From assembly GCA_021234155.1 (NCBI GenBank), contig JAJEKV010000080.1, forward strand, positions 108,182-172,181: DNA of 64,000 nt, read 5' to 3'. The position numbers were made by a program, and so were the translations under genes. This document shows, piece by piece, positions 1 to 10,201 of this stretch. This DNA is from Isoetes taiwanensis. Taxonomy: Eukaryota > Streptophyta > Lycopodiopsida > Isoetales > Isoetaceae. The first letter of the stretch is position 1, and every line of letters starts with the position of its first letter. The notes beneath the pieces were generated by a model that worked only from the letters and a program-made list of their open reading frames with translations, had not been told where the DNA came from and made no database searches.

Positions 1-927
1 AACGTACTTCGTTCAGTTACGTATTGCTTTATCAGAATCAATTGGAACTATCTCCGGTACATCTTGTCATTTCCAACAGCGTTGAGTGTCAGACGATACG
101 GATTGAGATATACTTCTTCAGCGAAATCACGTGGAAGAATTTATGAATCTTTAGGTGTCTTTGGTAGCTCCAACTTGGAGATTGATTACCTACTCTCTTG
201 GCTATTAGAAGGTCCGGCCCACACCTTGGAGCAAGCTTCTTACAATTTCGATGCAGACTTCGCTGCTTCACTTTGATCTTGAGCCAAAGCGTTGTCGCCA
301 ACTTTGGAACTCTCGACGTCCAGGTGCTTGTGGAAGTACTCTTTTAATAAACTCCTTGCTGCGAAGATATCCTCGAACCTCTTCTATAGTGCGCATGTCA
401 GCCAACATTTGCCTTGAAACCTCTACTTTTGACACGGGATTGTCCCAAGTGTTTGGAATTAGACATTGGTATACGTAGTTGATCATGAGCGGCGACATTT
501 GGGATGATTCACCGCGGGTGCTATTATCGCGAACTCCACCAGTGAATATTGGCTTTCCTTCCCACATACTCTGCTTATTTCGGTTAGTTAAGTAGCATAT
601 CTTCCCAAAATTCTGTAATTAAGTTCTGTTTGCCCGTAAAATTACGGGGATGATGGGCCCGTGCTCATGGACAGCCGTGCAGGTCGTGTAAAAGATCTTG
701 CCAAAAAGGCTCATACAGAACTTGGGTCTCGTGGGAGTCTCAGCATGCCGGAACTGAAGATTTGCTGGTGAGAGCTTGTATCCATAGGCTGTGTGGGGTG
801 GTCACCCAAGAGCTACAAAGTGTACCATCTTAAAACAACTTGTAAACCACAACCATCAAGCATCTCTTTCCCTCTTCTTTGACATCCTTGGGAGCCTGTT
901 GCCAGGGGTATCTTGATGACTTCCCAC

Positions 928-1236
928 TTAGCGGTCGGCACCGCTAAAGTTCAATGCCTGGGTCAGTATACGCCTTGATACTGAGACACCATTGGCACTC
1001 TTTGATATAGCGAGCTTCTCTGCTTCATCCACACAGTAATAACCAGCTCTGGCACTTTTGCAAACTATTGATGCGTGGCTGACTATTGGGTATTTAACCA
1101 AGTGTCGTGGAGAATCAACTTCCTCCACGATGATTCGAGGCACACACAACTTGTTCTTATGGTACAAATGATTACCTTCCTTCTTAAAATTCTTGAAGGT
1201 CTCCCTCTCCTTATACATTTTTGCCTCCTTGCACAA
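928..1236 (-). pseudogene. Possible gypsy integrase zinc-binding domain remnant
   Basis: The 102-codon minus-strand frame includes KKEGNHLYHKNKLCVPR, which resembles the entry to the integrase zinc-binding domain of gypsy elements ('...G.LY....L.VP'). The expected His-His-Cys-Cys ligands cannot be placed with confidence. It lies downstream of the reverse transcriptase, as integrase should. This is a weak assignment. Confidence 0.35.
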
Positions 1237-1839
1237 GCTATTACATGTAAGTCATCTTAACAGTTTCTGATCTTGCAAGTCACTGAGCTCAGTACATTCT
1301 GTTGGAGGATGCTTTAAACTCTGCTACACATTGAACTTGAAACATAAACTATATCAAAGTCTAATATTCTTGAGGAACTCCACTTCACCTTCGTTGCCTC
1401 AGTTTGAGATGTGGTTAAGTGAATACATATTGGAGACTCACGATGGTCTGTATCCCATTTGGAGACTTCCTCCCCATGGTGGTGCCTCCAAATCCTTGAT
1501 GCCCTACAACTACAAGCAACTCTTGATGCAGTCGTGGTGCATGTTTGGCGTTGTTCATCTTTGGGGAATGATAGGCTACTACTGTCTTCTGCATAGACAC
1601 TTTTTGTGGCAATCTTACTTGCATTCGCCTGACATCTTTCTCACAGTGCATGGGGGTCAAGGCAGAGGCGGTTGTCAAAGCTTTCCTTCAACAATTCAAG
1701 CACTGCTTGGGCTTTCTTGTGCCAATGATCGCCCAATCATGTCCTTTCCCCCCTCGTCGTCTGATGGCGGAACCTATCTTTGCAAGTTCTTCTGCGAACT
1801 TCTGTGATACTGCTAGTAGGGAAACCCGACCTCATGGAT

Positions 1840-2216
1840 ATTCTTGGTGTGACCCGAATGGTTGCTTCAATCTTGGCGGGATGCGCTTGAAATCCCCTCA
1901 CGCTGAGATGCATGCCCCGGGTACTCTACTCCTCTACATTGCAGTGGCACTTGACAACTTAGCGTGGCCCGGGTGCCTCCTTAGCTTCTCGAGCACTCTC
2001 CTTAGGTGTTAGCACATCCTCTTCCAGGGATCTTCTATACACCAAGATGTCATCAAAGAATACTATCACAAAAGTATCCAGAACTTTCCACAGAGTCTCG
2101 TTCATGAGCTCTTGAGCGTTCTTTGAAACATTAAAACAACTGATATAGCATTCTGTGAACTCGTAGTGCCTTTCTCCCGAGTCACAGTTTTGTGGGCGTC
2201 TTCTTCCCTTGATCAC
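1840..2216 (-). pseudogene. Gypsy reverse transcriptase fragment
   Basis: The minus-strand translation contains FVIVFFDDILVYRRSLEED, matching the palm-domain motif of Ty3/gypsy polymerases, in which the two aspartates of the YxDD-type box bind catalytic metal. Just upstream is a degenerate LMNETLWKVLDTF segment, expected before that motif. Downstream, at about 1840-1910, a shifted frame reads VRGFQAHPAKIEA, which fits the conserved 'HPxKxxAI' stretch at the end of the polymerase domain. A frame change between the two blocks shows the gene is broken. No intact fingers domain can be read. Confidence 0.8.
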
Positions 2217-2787
2217 GATGCGATGGTACCCAAACCTCGAGGTCTATTTGGAAAACGCCGCCTCTTGGAGCTGATCCATCAAATCGATCACAGGGTGCAT
2301 ACTTGTTCTTGATGATGTGTATTCGATTTTTTGTAATCATGCATCCTCAAAATTTTGCTCATCATCTTCTCAAAAGAATGGGTGCCCCAAGCGGCGAGAC
2401 CTTGGGTCTAATGAACCTAGGTCAAGCAACTCACACTTATTTGCTTCTTCAACTCGGTCAGCTCTTGCATACGTCATCTGTCCCCGGAGCCTTAACAAAT
2501 CGGCCGATGCACGGATTCGATGCTATCTTGCACTCAACTCCCTGTGGGGAGGAGGCACTTTGATCTCGTCACAGAAAGAGATCATGGAACTCTGAATCAA
2601 CAGCTATACTGGCACGGCAACAGCCGAGCACTTTGCTCGCCTTGCTTTCTTGACTTAGGCTCTTGTTTGAAGCTTGAAGATATATGCTACCTGCTAAGCT
2701 CTTTATGCACTCGGCGGCCGCTTCAGGGACATACTTCGCAGATAGCGATGGGAACAACTTCCTTACCGCAATCTATGATTTTGCCGT

Positions 2788-2979
2788 TTAGGCAAGGGTA
2801 ACCTTAAGCTTTCCACAATCAATGATGGCCCCTCGCTGGTCCAAGATACTCCATTCCCTATGATCAAGTGGTCCTTGCCTATCCCCATCACTTACGCCCC
2901 TATTTGGATGTTGATTCACAGCAAGTCGATTGTGAAAGTTTATCCTCTTACCGGGCGTGTGTCTTATCGCCAGCTCCAC
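2788..2979 (-). pseudogene. Gypsy aspartic protease-like fragment
   Basis: The minus-strand frame ends in ILDQRGAIIDCGKLKVTLA, which resembles the segment after the gypsy protease (usually 'MDWL...A.IDC...K.VTL'). It lies between the zinc knuckle and the reverse transcriptase, where a gag-pol protease belongs. The catalytic D-T/S-G triad is not visible, so the call depends on this motif and its position. Confidence 0.5.
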
Positions 2980-3261
2980 TTGCTAACACCACGGGTCTCA
3001 ACTTTTGACTTCAACGCAGGTTTGAGCTTCAACATCTCAACCATTCTTGGAGGCCTTAAAGTTGTAGGTGCTCCCAAAGTCTATGGGGTATGAAGGACTT
3101 GGCCTTGGCCTTTCTGTGTGGAGATTACTGATGCGGTTGCTTGTATCTGCAGCGGCAAAATGTGACACTCACCACAGATGAAGTCATCTTTGCCCTCCGC
3201 CATCATCATCGAATGGTGTCCCATTCACCCCAACTCCATGTCTTGCACTCATGATGAAGGG

Positions 3262-3303
3262 GCAGTCAGCTGTGCAATGGCTTGTTTGGAAGCACACGAA
3301 GCA
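3262..3303 (-). other. Retroelement CCHC zinc knuckle
   Basis: The minus strand encodes CFVCFQTSHCTADC, an exact C-X2-C-X4-H-X4-C zinc knuckle. This motif is typical of the nucleocapsid part of retrotransposon Gag, where it binds the element RNA. It sits between gag-like sequence and the protease-like fragment, which supports the gypsy call for the whole block. Confidence 0.8.
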
Positions 3304-4440
3304 AAGCTATTTGTCTATGCACTCCACGCCTCTTCTCATGAGCATTGCGCAAAAGACCCTTGCTTGCTTTGGAGTAGTTTGACCCTTCACCTTGTCCTTG
3401 AAGGATACTGTTTCTTCTCCTACTTTGTTTCCCATAGTTGCCAGCTATATGGAACCTTTCTTTGGACTGGGCTAGTTGTTCATTTGTAGCTTCCTGCTTT
3501 GCTTTGCCCTTATCTGATAGTCTTTCTTTGTTTTGCCCATTTGCTGCTCAGCCCCCGTTCTTTGCAAGCTCCTTTGAGCCTTGGATTACCGCCCGATCTT
3601 TGTCTTGGGGTTGATTGCTCTTACCAGCTTTCTTATCTCATCATTTAACCGCCGATGTATCCTTCCTTTGCGTGCCTTTTCGCCAGAACTGTTGCCTCGC
3701 CAATCGGTGAAACCGGCCGCATCATGTGACACTTTATGTTCTCATGGTATATAATGGCGCTTGAAAGCCTTAACCAAACTTTTTGAACACACGCCGCGTC
3801 CTATTTCAACCCATTGGCCTTGACATAGCCCTTCCACCAAATCGCGAAGCTGCTCCCTTGAGGTTGGTTGTTGCCACCGCCTTCATCTTTGTCCTTCATG
3901 CTATAAAGCGTTACCATACTCACTCATCTCATCCGCCCAAACCTCGCTTCCATGCGATCTGGCATCTCCCGATAATTGCTAAACTTTCACGGCCTTCCAT
4001 ACATTACCGGTCAGGGCCTACCTTCTTTTCCTCGATAGTCACGAGGTCCTTGTGTGTCTTTGGCTTATCCCTATCGTTCAAGCTTTCTTCTACCTCTTCC
4101 CCTGACCTCGAAGTCGAGATGGGGCTTGAGTCGGAGGATTCCTCTTTGGGGGACCTCCTTCTCTTGCTCTCCTCTTGTCCTTTCGCTTCGAGGTGGTGCT
4201 TCCAAAGAAGCTGGACATTGTCATCCGGCCAAACTCACCTTGTGCTGCCAGAAGGCCTTTATCCGATCAAGGTGCATTTCTCATCGGGCGACATCTCCTC
4301 TTCGAGTCATGGCACCAAATGCTTCATCTCCGAGGTTCCTTTGCCGGGTGCGCGCTTCCAGGCGAGCCCTGCTCGTTCATCCTACGGTCTCGTGGTTGTT
4401 GTTCAAAGGCTCGGCCTCTAGCTGCATACACAAGTAGATC

Positions 4441-6321
4441 ATGGCCTTACAATTAGCTTTATTTGTTCTATTGCATTATATGTGTTTGTTGGTATAGTTG
4501 TGGAACAAAATACATTAACAAAACATTTAAACCGCAAAAGAAAATATATTTATATATATTACTTGATTACAACATACTCAGGGACCAAAGAGTCTAACTA
4601 ATCTTGGGATCGCTTAGGTGGGATGGATTATCTGAGAAGAAACTTCTTAACTTGGGCCATTCCTACGAGGCGTCAAGTTCTTGAGGATATTCGTTGACCC
4701 ATGCAAGAACTATCACCAGAATCTTCTAGCTTTGGGGTCGGACATGTGGTAGTGGTCATTGCTAGTCTTCACACTGCCATCGGTGGGGTATGCTTGTCCG
4801 AGAAATGTCAAGTGCCATCGTTCTCTTGACTAAGATGGCATAGTCGGTATTTGGAGCCAGGCAGAGCATGCTGCCAAAGCACGAGGTGCGATGAGCATGA
4901 ACACTCCTTCTTTGCCCTTGGGCTGGTTGCGGTGGTGCGCTATTCTCGCAGATCCATCGGTAGGAGATAGTACCTCGGCGACTTCATCACCTTGCATTCT
5001 TTGATGACTCGTCGTCTCTCGGGCAGAAGCTCCTGTCCTCCGCATACTCGCCAGCGTCGATCCTGCAGCGGCGACTTCTCCATAGTCTCGATTTAGCCGA
5101 TGCGAATTACGCTGGCAGTCGATCTCGCCTCTTCTCACGAACATCCCGTGGAGGTTGGTGTCGAACTCGGCATCAAGTATTCGTGTGGTCTTGCCACGGA
5201 TCTATCCGTTCTTAGGTGTAAAACTCTTCTTGGGCCCAGCGGATCTCGGCTTCCATCATTTGGCGGATCTTTCTTTATGCGCTGAATATCGAAGTCGACT
5301 CTCACATCGGTGTGGCTTCGACTGGTGGGAAGTGGAAGCCTCCCGTCGATGAAGTCATCCAGATCACAGGCATTGTAGCGAAGATCTGACCTTTCGTCGG
5401 TCGGTACTCCCGGCTACGTATTGGGGAGGTTACGGATGTCACTAATGACAAGTACTCTGGCCCGTTTGATGATGAGTGGGGGCTAGGCTTGTAATACCTA
5501 GCGGCCCGGGGAAAGCGATGCGAACTGCGGTCTGTTCGAAAATTGGCATCACTGGGTTTACGCTAGTCGGCGCTCTGGTCGAAAGCGCCTCGACTCGAAG
5601 TCTTCGTCGTCAAAGTTGACCGCTTCATCATCTACTCTTTCCTTCTTGTTCCGCTTTGCGGTAGGAGCTCAACCCTTCTTAAAGAGGCTAGGGGTCTACA
5701 TCCATGGGAGGGATTAAGTTTCCCCAATGGGGTTCTCGGGGCCCGGTGGGGAAAGAAAGATGGCTAGAGCAAAATGCAAGTAAGAAAATACTTGTTTCTA
5801 TTAGTCGTCAAGACCATGTAGTGCGGCAACCTAGCAGCTTTATTGGTCAGGATATTTTGCAACGTTAGGGATATCATCTAAAGGCCGCTTGGAGGGACCT
5901 ATTTAGGGGACAAAAAATATCTTTGTACAAGGGGAAGTACTCAAGGATCTACCGTATCTTTAGCTTTGAATTCGAGTCCGCGACTTCACGTAAAAGCCGG
6001 GGGTTTTTGGCAACGCGGCTTGACATCTATTTAAAGACCTTGGCTCGGACTATCATCCAAGATAAGAAACCAAGGGCAAAAAGCGGGAAAAAAACCGGGA
6101 GGAAGAGGCGGCAGACGTCTCCGAGAGGTCCTCAGATGCCTACAAGATCGTCTTCGCCTACGGACGAAGTGCAGGGCGAAGTGGAACGAAGTTCGGGATG
6201 CTTATGCTCGTAAAACAACTACCGGACCCAATGGGAAGAGTGCCTCCTCAAGATACTTCAATATTTGATCTTGAAGACTACCGAGATGAGGAAAGTTGAG
6301 CCTTCAAGATGATGAAATCAT
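4441..6321. other. No recognised gene; probable retroelement flank
   Basis: I see no conserved domain on either strand. The stretch contains short open frames only (for example 4830-5144 minus and 5923-6213 plus, the latter rich in Lys, Arg and Ser). It may be the 5' part or LTR of the neighbouring gypsy element, but I found no paired terminal repeats to show it. Confidence 0.4.
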
Positions 6322-6843
6322 TTGGTTGTTAAATCAATGCATAAACAAAGAAGTTACGTACAAGAAGGCTTCTTGATTAAGGACAAAATGTCCTTCATTG
6401 ATTGTTGCACTCATATAAAGAACATGCGAGTTATGAAGGTAGCGGTTGGTGAAGAACTTGAAGCTATCGGTGATGTAACATTATGCGAACTCGGCCTACT
6501 AGACAAGTATGGCGTGTCTGCTGATGACATCAAGAAATACGTCTTTTGGTCGAAGGAATTTCTGCAAAACAGGAAATCAAAGAACCAACAGCACACCACA
6601 AAACTATCAGATAAGGTGATGGCTGAGCTGAGAAGAAAGGTTGCCGTCCTGAAAGATGTTGATGGTGACTTACCTGCACTCCAATACCTGGTCTCTACCG
6701 GCTATAAAGGTCTCCTATCCGATACAACAATAGGCCCTCGCAATATTAAGCAGAGTTTCATTAAATTTGGAATTCTGAAGACAAGTTGGAATAATTTTTA
6801 TATAGTATACCTTGGAGGGTTATGTATACCTCAATATGTATAG
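6322..6843 (+). CDS. Hypothetical protein, 173 aa
   Basis: An uninterrupted 173-codon frame, one of the longest in the first 8 kb. I do not recognise the protein. It has no signal peptide or membrane segment; it is mixed charged, with a lysine-rich middle (KSKNQQHTTKLSDKVMAEL) and a hydrophobic, less gene-like C-terminus (about residues 155-173) that runs into a tandem repeat. The real end may therefore be an upstream splice site. An internal Met at about residue 24 is an alternative start. It lies 5' of the 80-aa gene cluster, but nothing in the sequence links them. It could be an exon of a larger gene or a chance open frame. Confidence 0.35.
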   Translation: MVVKSMHKQRSYVQEGFLIKDKMSFIDCCTHIKNMRVMKVAVGEELEAIGDVTLCELGLLDKYGVSADDIKKYVFWSKEFLQNRKSKNQQHTTKLSDKVMAELRRKVAVLKDVDGDLPALQYLVSTGYKGLLSDTTIGPRNIKQSFIKFGILKTSWNNFYIVYLGGLCIPQYV

Positions 6844-7020
6844 TATGGTTATGTGTATTACAAAAGGTTATGTATACCTGTTGTATACTAACACAACCAG
6901 ATTACAATAAGATGATAAGTACTATTACTTATAGTATGGTTATGTGTATTACAAAAGGTTATATATGCCTGTTGTATACTAACACAACCAGATTACAACA
7001 AGATGATAAGTACTATTATT
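6839..7020. repeat. 91-bp tandem duplication
   Basis: Two copies of an AT-rich 91-bp unit lie head to tail (6839-6929 and 6930-7020), both starting TATAGTATGGTTATGTGTAT and differing at only a few positions. The second copy abuts the 3' end of the minus-strand 80-aa gene, so it probably forms part of that gene's 3' flank. Confidence 0.85.
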
Positions 7021-7032
7021 CTTCTACTATTA

Positions 7033-7275
7033 CTATTCTGAATCATCAGAACCAGAAGAAGGCGCTCCAGAGATCCTTTCGATCATGAACATTTGATGCT
7101 CTCTATTCCATATAAGATGGATGATAACATCGAAGGGATCAGGATAATGGTGAGGATTGAGAGCAACAGTGGTGAGCCAGTCTTCAAGCGGTATATCTCG
7201 CTCGCGGAACCGCTTGAAGTCCTCATGATTCATCTTGCAAGTGATAGAATCACGTTCAGGACCAGAATGCGTCAT
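7033..7275 (-). CDS. 80-aa family protein, copy 1
   Basis: An 80-codon gene on the minus strand, starting at the ATG read from 7275. The frame stays open further upstream, but this start gives the same length (80 aa) as both neighbours and lies just downstream of a TATA-like box. Conserved blocks shared with the other two copies are: ITCKMNHEDF near residue 11 (IKCxMSYxDL in the others), a central LxxWL/LDPxLQS-type segment, the core VIIHLIW near residue 50, and an acidic DDSE tail. There is no signal peptide, membrane segment or cysteine pattern, so it is probably a small soluble intracellular protein. I do not recognise the family. It is the most divergent of the three and points away from the other two. 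Confidence 0.65.
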   Translation of the reverse strand: MTHSGPERDSITCKMNHEDFKRFRERDIPLEDWLTTVALNPHHYPDPFDVIIHLIWNREHQMFMIERISGAPSSGSDDSE

Positions 7276-7313
7276 AGTTAGACGGAGGCCAATGTTGCTG
7301 CACTCGGCAATTT

Positions 7314-7327
7314 GATGTATATTTATA
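7314..7327 (-). promoter_or_regulatory. TATA-like box of 80-aa copy 1
   Basis: On the minus strand this reads TATAAATATACATC, about 40-50 bases before the chosen ATG. That spacing allows a short leader. No other strong TATA element lies between it and the start codon. Confidence 0.5.
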
Positions 7328-7707
7328 CCCACCAAAATTATTGATGGTATATACATAGAAATTATTGGATCATATACATACTTGTATGGTACTCGTATAA
7401 TGGCAATGAACATCAATAATTCACATCAATAATTTTGGGTAAAAGCATGAAAGGGTGTCTATAAATGTATCCCTTTTGGTACATGTGGCTATATTACACA
7501 AATCACCCAAAGTACCCAAAAAGTACATGCATAGCCAAAACATATCCGAAATTTAGCTTAAATGTATATGCAAAGTACATAAAATAAAAAAGTGTATGTT
7601 TATACAAATAAAAAATAACCAAAATGTACGTGAAAAGTATCCATATTTGTACATCAATTCAGTACAATGTACGTACACCCTTTCATGCTTTTACCCTTTT
7701 ACTTCAC

Positions 7708-7714
7708 TATAAAA
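7708..7714 (+). promoter_or_regulatory. TATA box of 80-aa copy 2
   Basis: TATAAAA lies 43 bases before the ATG at 7751. The surrounding sequence ACTATAAAAGCAGCTCCATT and the leader up to the start codon are almost identical to those of copy 3, where the box-to-ATG distance is also exactly 43. Transcription would start only about a dozen bases before the ATG. Confidence 0.7.
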
Positions 7715-7750
7715 GCAGCTCCATTCGGTGGTAGAGGTCATTCATCTCCC

Positions 7751-7993
7751 ATGGCTTCCTTGCATGATCGTCCGGAGAACATCCGAACCATCAAGTGCTA
7801 CATGAGCTACAATGATCTGTATGATTGCGCAATAAAGAGTGTCAAGATGGATCCATGGCTGCAATCCAAAGCAGATGGTCCTACGAGTGCTTGCAGGAAG
7901 CTCACGCGTGTTGTGATCCACCTATATTGGCTTCCTGATCATGAGATCTATGAGCTGAATGCCATCACCTCAGCAGGTGTTGATGATGAGTGA
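7751..7993 (+). CDS. 80-aa family protein, copy 2
   Basis: An 80-codon gene with start context CCCATGGCT. The frame is open upstream (to about 7667), but the TATA box and leader shared with copy 3 put the start at 7751. Shared blocks are: IKCYMSYNDLYDC (residues about 15-27), MDPWLQSKADG, RVVIHLYWLPDHEIYELNAI, and an acidic C-terminus ending DDE. Compared with copy 3, many positions are changed but there are no insertions or deletions, as expected for a duplicated gene under selection. No targeting signal or known domain is visible and the function is unknown. Confidence 0.75.
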   Translation: MASLHDRPENIRTIKCYMSYNDLYDCAIKSVKMDPWLQSKADGPTSACRKLTRVVIHLYWLPDHEIYELNAITSAGVDDE

Positions 7994-8005
7994 ATCAGTG
8001 ATGAT

Positions 8006-8081
8006 CTGTATACCTGTTAAGGACATAATAATATAAGCACTTATGATTTGTGTATCTGTTAAGGATATAATAATATAAGCA
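8006..8081. repeat. Imperfect 43-bp tandem repeat after 80-aa copy 2
   Basis: Two adjacent copies of a unit containing CTGTTAAGGAYATAATAATA (Y = C or T) lie just after the copy 2 stop codon, within its likely 3' untranslated region. Confidence 0.7.
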
Positions 8082-8130
8082 TAGTGAATATTAGTTGATG
8101 TATAGAATCTGAGTAATTAAATATTTCATA

Positions 8131-8169
8131 CATGATACTTGTACATGATACTTGTACATGATACTTGTA
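8131..8169. repeat. Triple 13-bp repeat upstream of copy 3
   Basis: CATGATACTTGTA is repeated three times in perfect tandem, about 60 bases before the copy 3 TATA box. It could be a promoter element or a simple slippage product; nothing here decides between them. Confidence 0.8.
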
Positions 8170-8229
8170 CACGCTCAATAATGGCGCTACAGTCTACTCC
8201 AATTATTCACATCAATAATTTCACCTCAC

Positions 8230-8236
8230 TATAAAA
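8230..8236 (+). promoter_or_regulatory. TATA box of 80-aa copy 3
   Basis: TATAAAA lies 43 bases before the ATG at 8273, in a block of about 50 bases nearly identical to the copy 2 promoter and leader. Homology extends upstream through an AATTATTCACATCAATAAT-type stretch also found near copy 1 and copy 2. Confidence 0.7.
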
Positions 8237-8272
8237 GCAGCTCCATTCGGGGCTAGAGGTCATTCATCTCCC

Positions 8273-8515
8273 ATGGATTATTCGCCTTTTTCTGTCCACC
8301 ACATCGAGGCGATCAAGTGCTCAATGAGCTACACTGATCTTGTGGGTTGTAGTGATAGGGGTATTCTTCTTGATCCCTACCTGCAATCCAAAGCCAATGG
8401 TGCTGAGATTCGTTGCCCCGGGCTGATTCGTGTTATGATCCACCTCATTTGGCTTCCCGAGCGCAATAGCTATGAGATAAGTGGGATCACCACAACAGAT
8501 AATGATGATGAGTGA
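8273..8515 (+). CDS. 80-aa family protein, copy 3
   Basis: The frame is bounded by its own ATG (context CCCATGGAT) and stop and encodes exactly 80 aa. Shared blocks are IKCSMSYTDLVGC, LLDPYLQSKANG, LIRVMIHLIWLPERNSYEI and an acidic DNDDE tail. It is the closest relative of copy 2, and the pair are direct tandem duplicates 522 bases apart (start to start) including the promoter. No domain, targeting peptide or catalytic motif is recognised. The hydrophobic core VxIHLIWLP flanked by charged residues suggests a small folded beta-rich protein, but that is only a guess. Confidence 0.75.
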   Translation: MDYSPFSVHHIEAIKCSMSYTDLVGCSDRGILLDPYLQSKANGAEIRCPGLIRVMIHLIWLPERNSYEISGITTTDNDDE

Positions 8516-8673
8516 ATCACCATATAAGCACTTCTGACCATCTTATCTATGAATCATGTATGCATTTATATATTAAAGATGTAAGCAGTTATATATGATC
8601 TACATTATAGTAATGTACAAGATCTTATGTATTAAGATGAAAGATATGTATTACAAGTACAAGATCTCATGTA

Positions 8674-10042
8674 TTAAGATGAACAATGTGCTATGTCTTT
8701 CCACATGTCTACAATATATTTTGGAATTTGGACAGTTTTCGGCCTCTTGCCATTGGCATCCCAAGCATAATGAATAGCATCTAAATTTTCGTACCTTGAA
8801 GGATCGGAAGGATTAGGCCGCCAACGCTTAGTTAAGCAGTCTTTGTAGTCCCCTCCAGTAGGCTTCTACCATGATATAAAAATATGGCCAAAATATGTAG
8901 ATTCTGGATCAAGAACAACATTCTCCTCTGCATATCCTAACCAAGTGGCAGTGTTATCATCTCCAGGTCTGACTAGAACAAACATGCCCTTTGTCACATG
9001 TACGTGAGGATCAAACTCTTCAAGAGGCAACACTAGACGGCCATCTGACGGGCCACAATAAGATGGTAAAGGTCGCGTGACCAAGGCAGATACGTCGACC
9101 TCTGGAACAAATGCTGTTTGTTCTAGAGGAGCTTGTCTTGTTTGTGGCCAAAATGCATCATTTTGAGGACGTCCTGGAGCAACATCCTCCAAAGAGATAA
9201 GAAGCTGGCTCCAATTCCCAACACTTGCCGTGTATTGCCTTGCAAACAAGCTAGTTTCTTGATTCTTACATATGTCCTTCCATAGGGAGATGTATTTGTT
9301 GATGCTATCCTTTAACCCTGGAAGATCTTTCAATGTTGGTCTAGGAGGAATATTTTGTGGCACACCACTTGGTATCATTGGCTGACCATGTTCATCCTCT
9401 TTCCACATTCGAACTCCTGGAGAATCTGTTGGAAGCCACTCTTTATGTGTAGGACGCATTTTGTATTGCATAACAGGCCAATCTCCTGCCATCTTAAATT
9501 TGAAGAACAAGGGTTCAGTATGCCCAACCAGGCGTTGGCCCTTATCAGGGATGAATCCCTTCACAAAAGCCTTCCAATTTGGAACTTCATCAATAAAGTA
9601 TGGAATTCGAGATTTTGCATTGCACTTGCTGAACAAGTAAAGCAGCTCTGGTAGTGTCAAAGCATCCGACGAACTCATCAAGGTTGAAAATTTTCCAAAT
9701 AAAGCATCAATATCATCCATGGGTGTGACCGACCATCATAAAGACCACTTGGATCTCATCAAAGACCTTAAGCCAAGTCAAGTAAGATAAGTATGAAAAG
9801 ACATACCTATTTTTGTTTTGGCCTGATGCATTATCAAGTTGCAAATAGAGATTTCGAGGAAGAGGGTTGAACACCTCAGGATTCGTTGTAGTTGAAGTAC
9901 TTGGCAATACCTCTGCCATGGAAGCAAGTTTGTTCTTCAAAGGATTGATGTCCTTGACTGCTTGCATCCATTTGCAATCTGCAGGCTTACTTCCACATAA
10001 GTCACCTATCTTGTCCTCTTGCACCAATTCCAAGTTATGCAA
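8674..10042 (-). pseudogene. DUF7869-type transposase-like protein, C-terminal half
   Basis: After an acceptor-like TATAG at about 10043, the minus strand encodes NLYLQLDNASGQNKNRYVF and then VVFMMVGHTHG. These match the conserved 'LDNxxGQNKN...GHTHEDID' blocks of DUF7869 proteins, a transposase-like family common in plants; the Asp and His positions suggest a nuclease-type metal site. A one-base insertion at about 9720 separates GHTH from DDIDALFGKFS in the next frame. That frame runs to a TAG at 8866-8868 and then continues open for about 64 codons to a TAA at 8674. So there are two inactivating changes. The remainder (LSKCNAKSRIPYFIDEVPNW onward) is the family's usual C-terminal region. 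The N-terminal half lies at 13.2-15.4 kb. Confidence 0.75.
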
Positions 10043-10077
10043 TCCTATATTATAAAGTTTTATGGTATGTCGTGAAT

Positions 10078-10201
10078 AAAACCCTAACCCTAATCTGGAC
10101 GGCTAACATCTTCTCCATCGCATCCAAAGGCCGATAATCTAGACGGCTAACATCTTCTCCATCGCATCCGAAGGCCGAGATTATGGCAGATTTAGGGTTT
10201 A
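10078..10201. repeat. Telomere-like motifs flanking a 44-bp tandem repeat
   Basis: AAAACCCTAACCCTAATCTGG at one side and TTTAGGGTTTAGGGT at the other bracket two near-identical copies of a unit containing GACGGCTAACATCTTCTCCA (starting at about 10096 and 10139). AAACCCTAA also occurs as the plant telo-box in promoters, so this may be a promoter remnant of the DUF547 gene rather than a former telomere. Confidence 0.65.

Larger units (their letters stand above)
1..4440 (-). mobile_element. Decayed Ty3/gypsy LTR retrotransposon, internal region
   Basis: Reading the minus strand from high to low coordinates gives the normal gypsy order: gag-like sequence (about 4.4-3.4 kb), a CCHC zinc knuckle (3.28 kb), protease-like sequence (2.9 kb), reverse transcriptase (2.2-1.84 kb) and weak integrase zinc-domain similarity (1.2-0.93 kb). 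Every domain is broken by stops and frameshifts, so the element is dead. I could not identify either LTR, a primer-binding site or target duplications. The long open frames on the plus strand here, such as the one at 3783-4421, lie antisense to this element and are not separate genes. The family assignment rests mainly on the reverse transcriptase and the zinc knuckle. Confidence 0.75.

Noticed and set aside
1331..1807. 158-codon plus-strand open frame
   Set aside because: It is antisense to the region after the gypsy reverse transcriptase and shows no domain.
3783..4421. 212-codon plus-strand open frame
   Set aside because: It lies antisense to the gag-like part of the gypsy element and has no recognisable domain.
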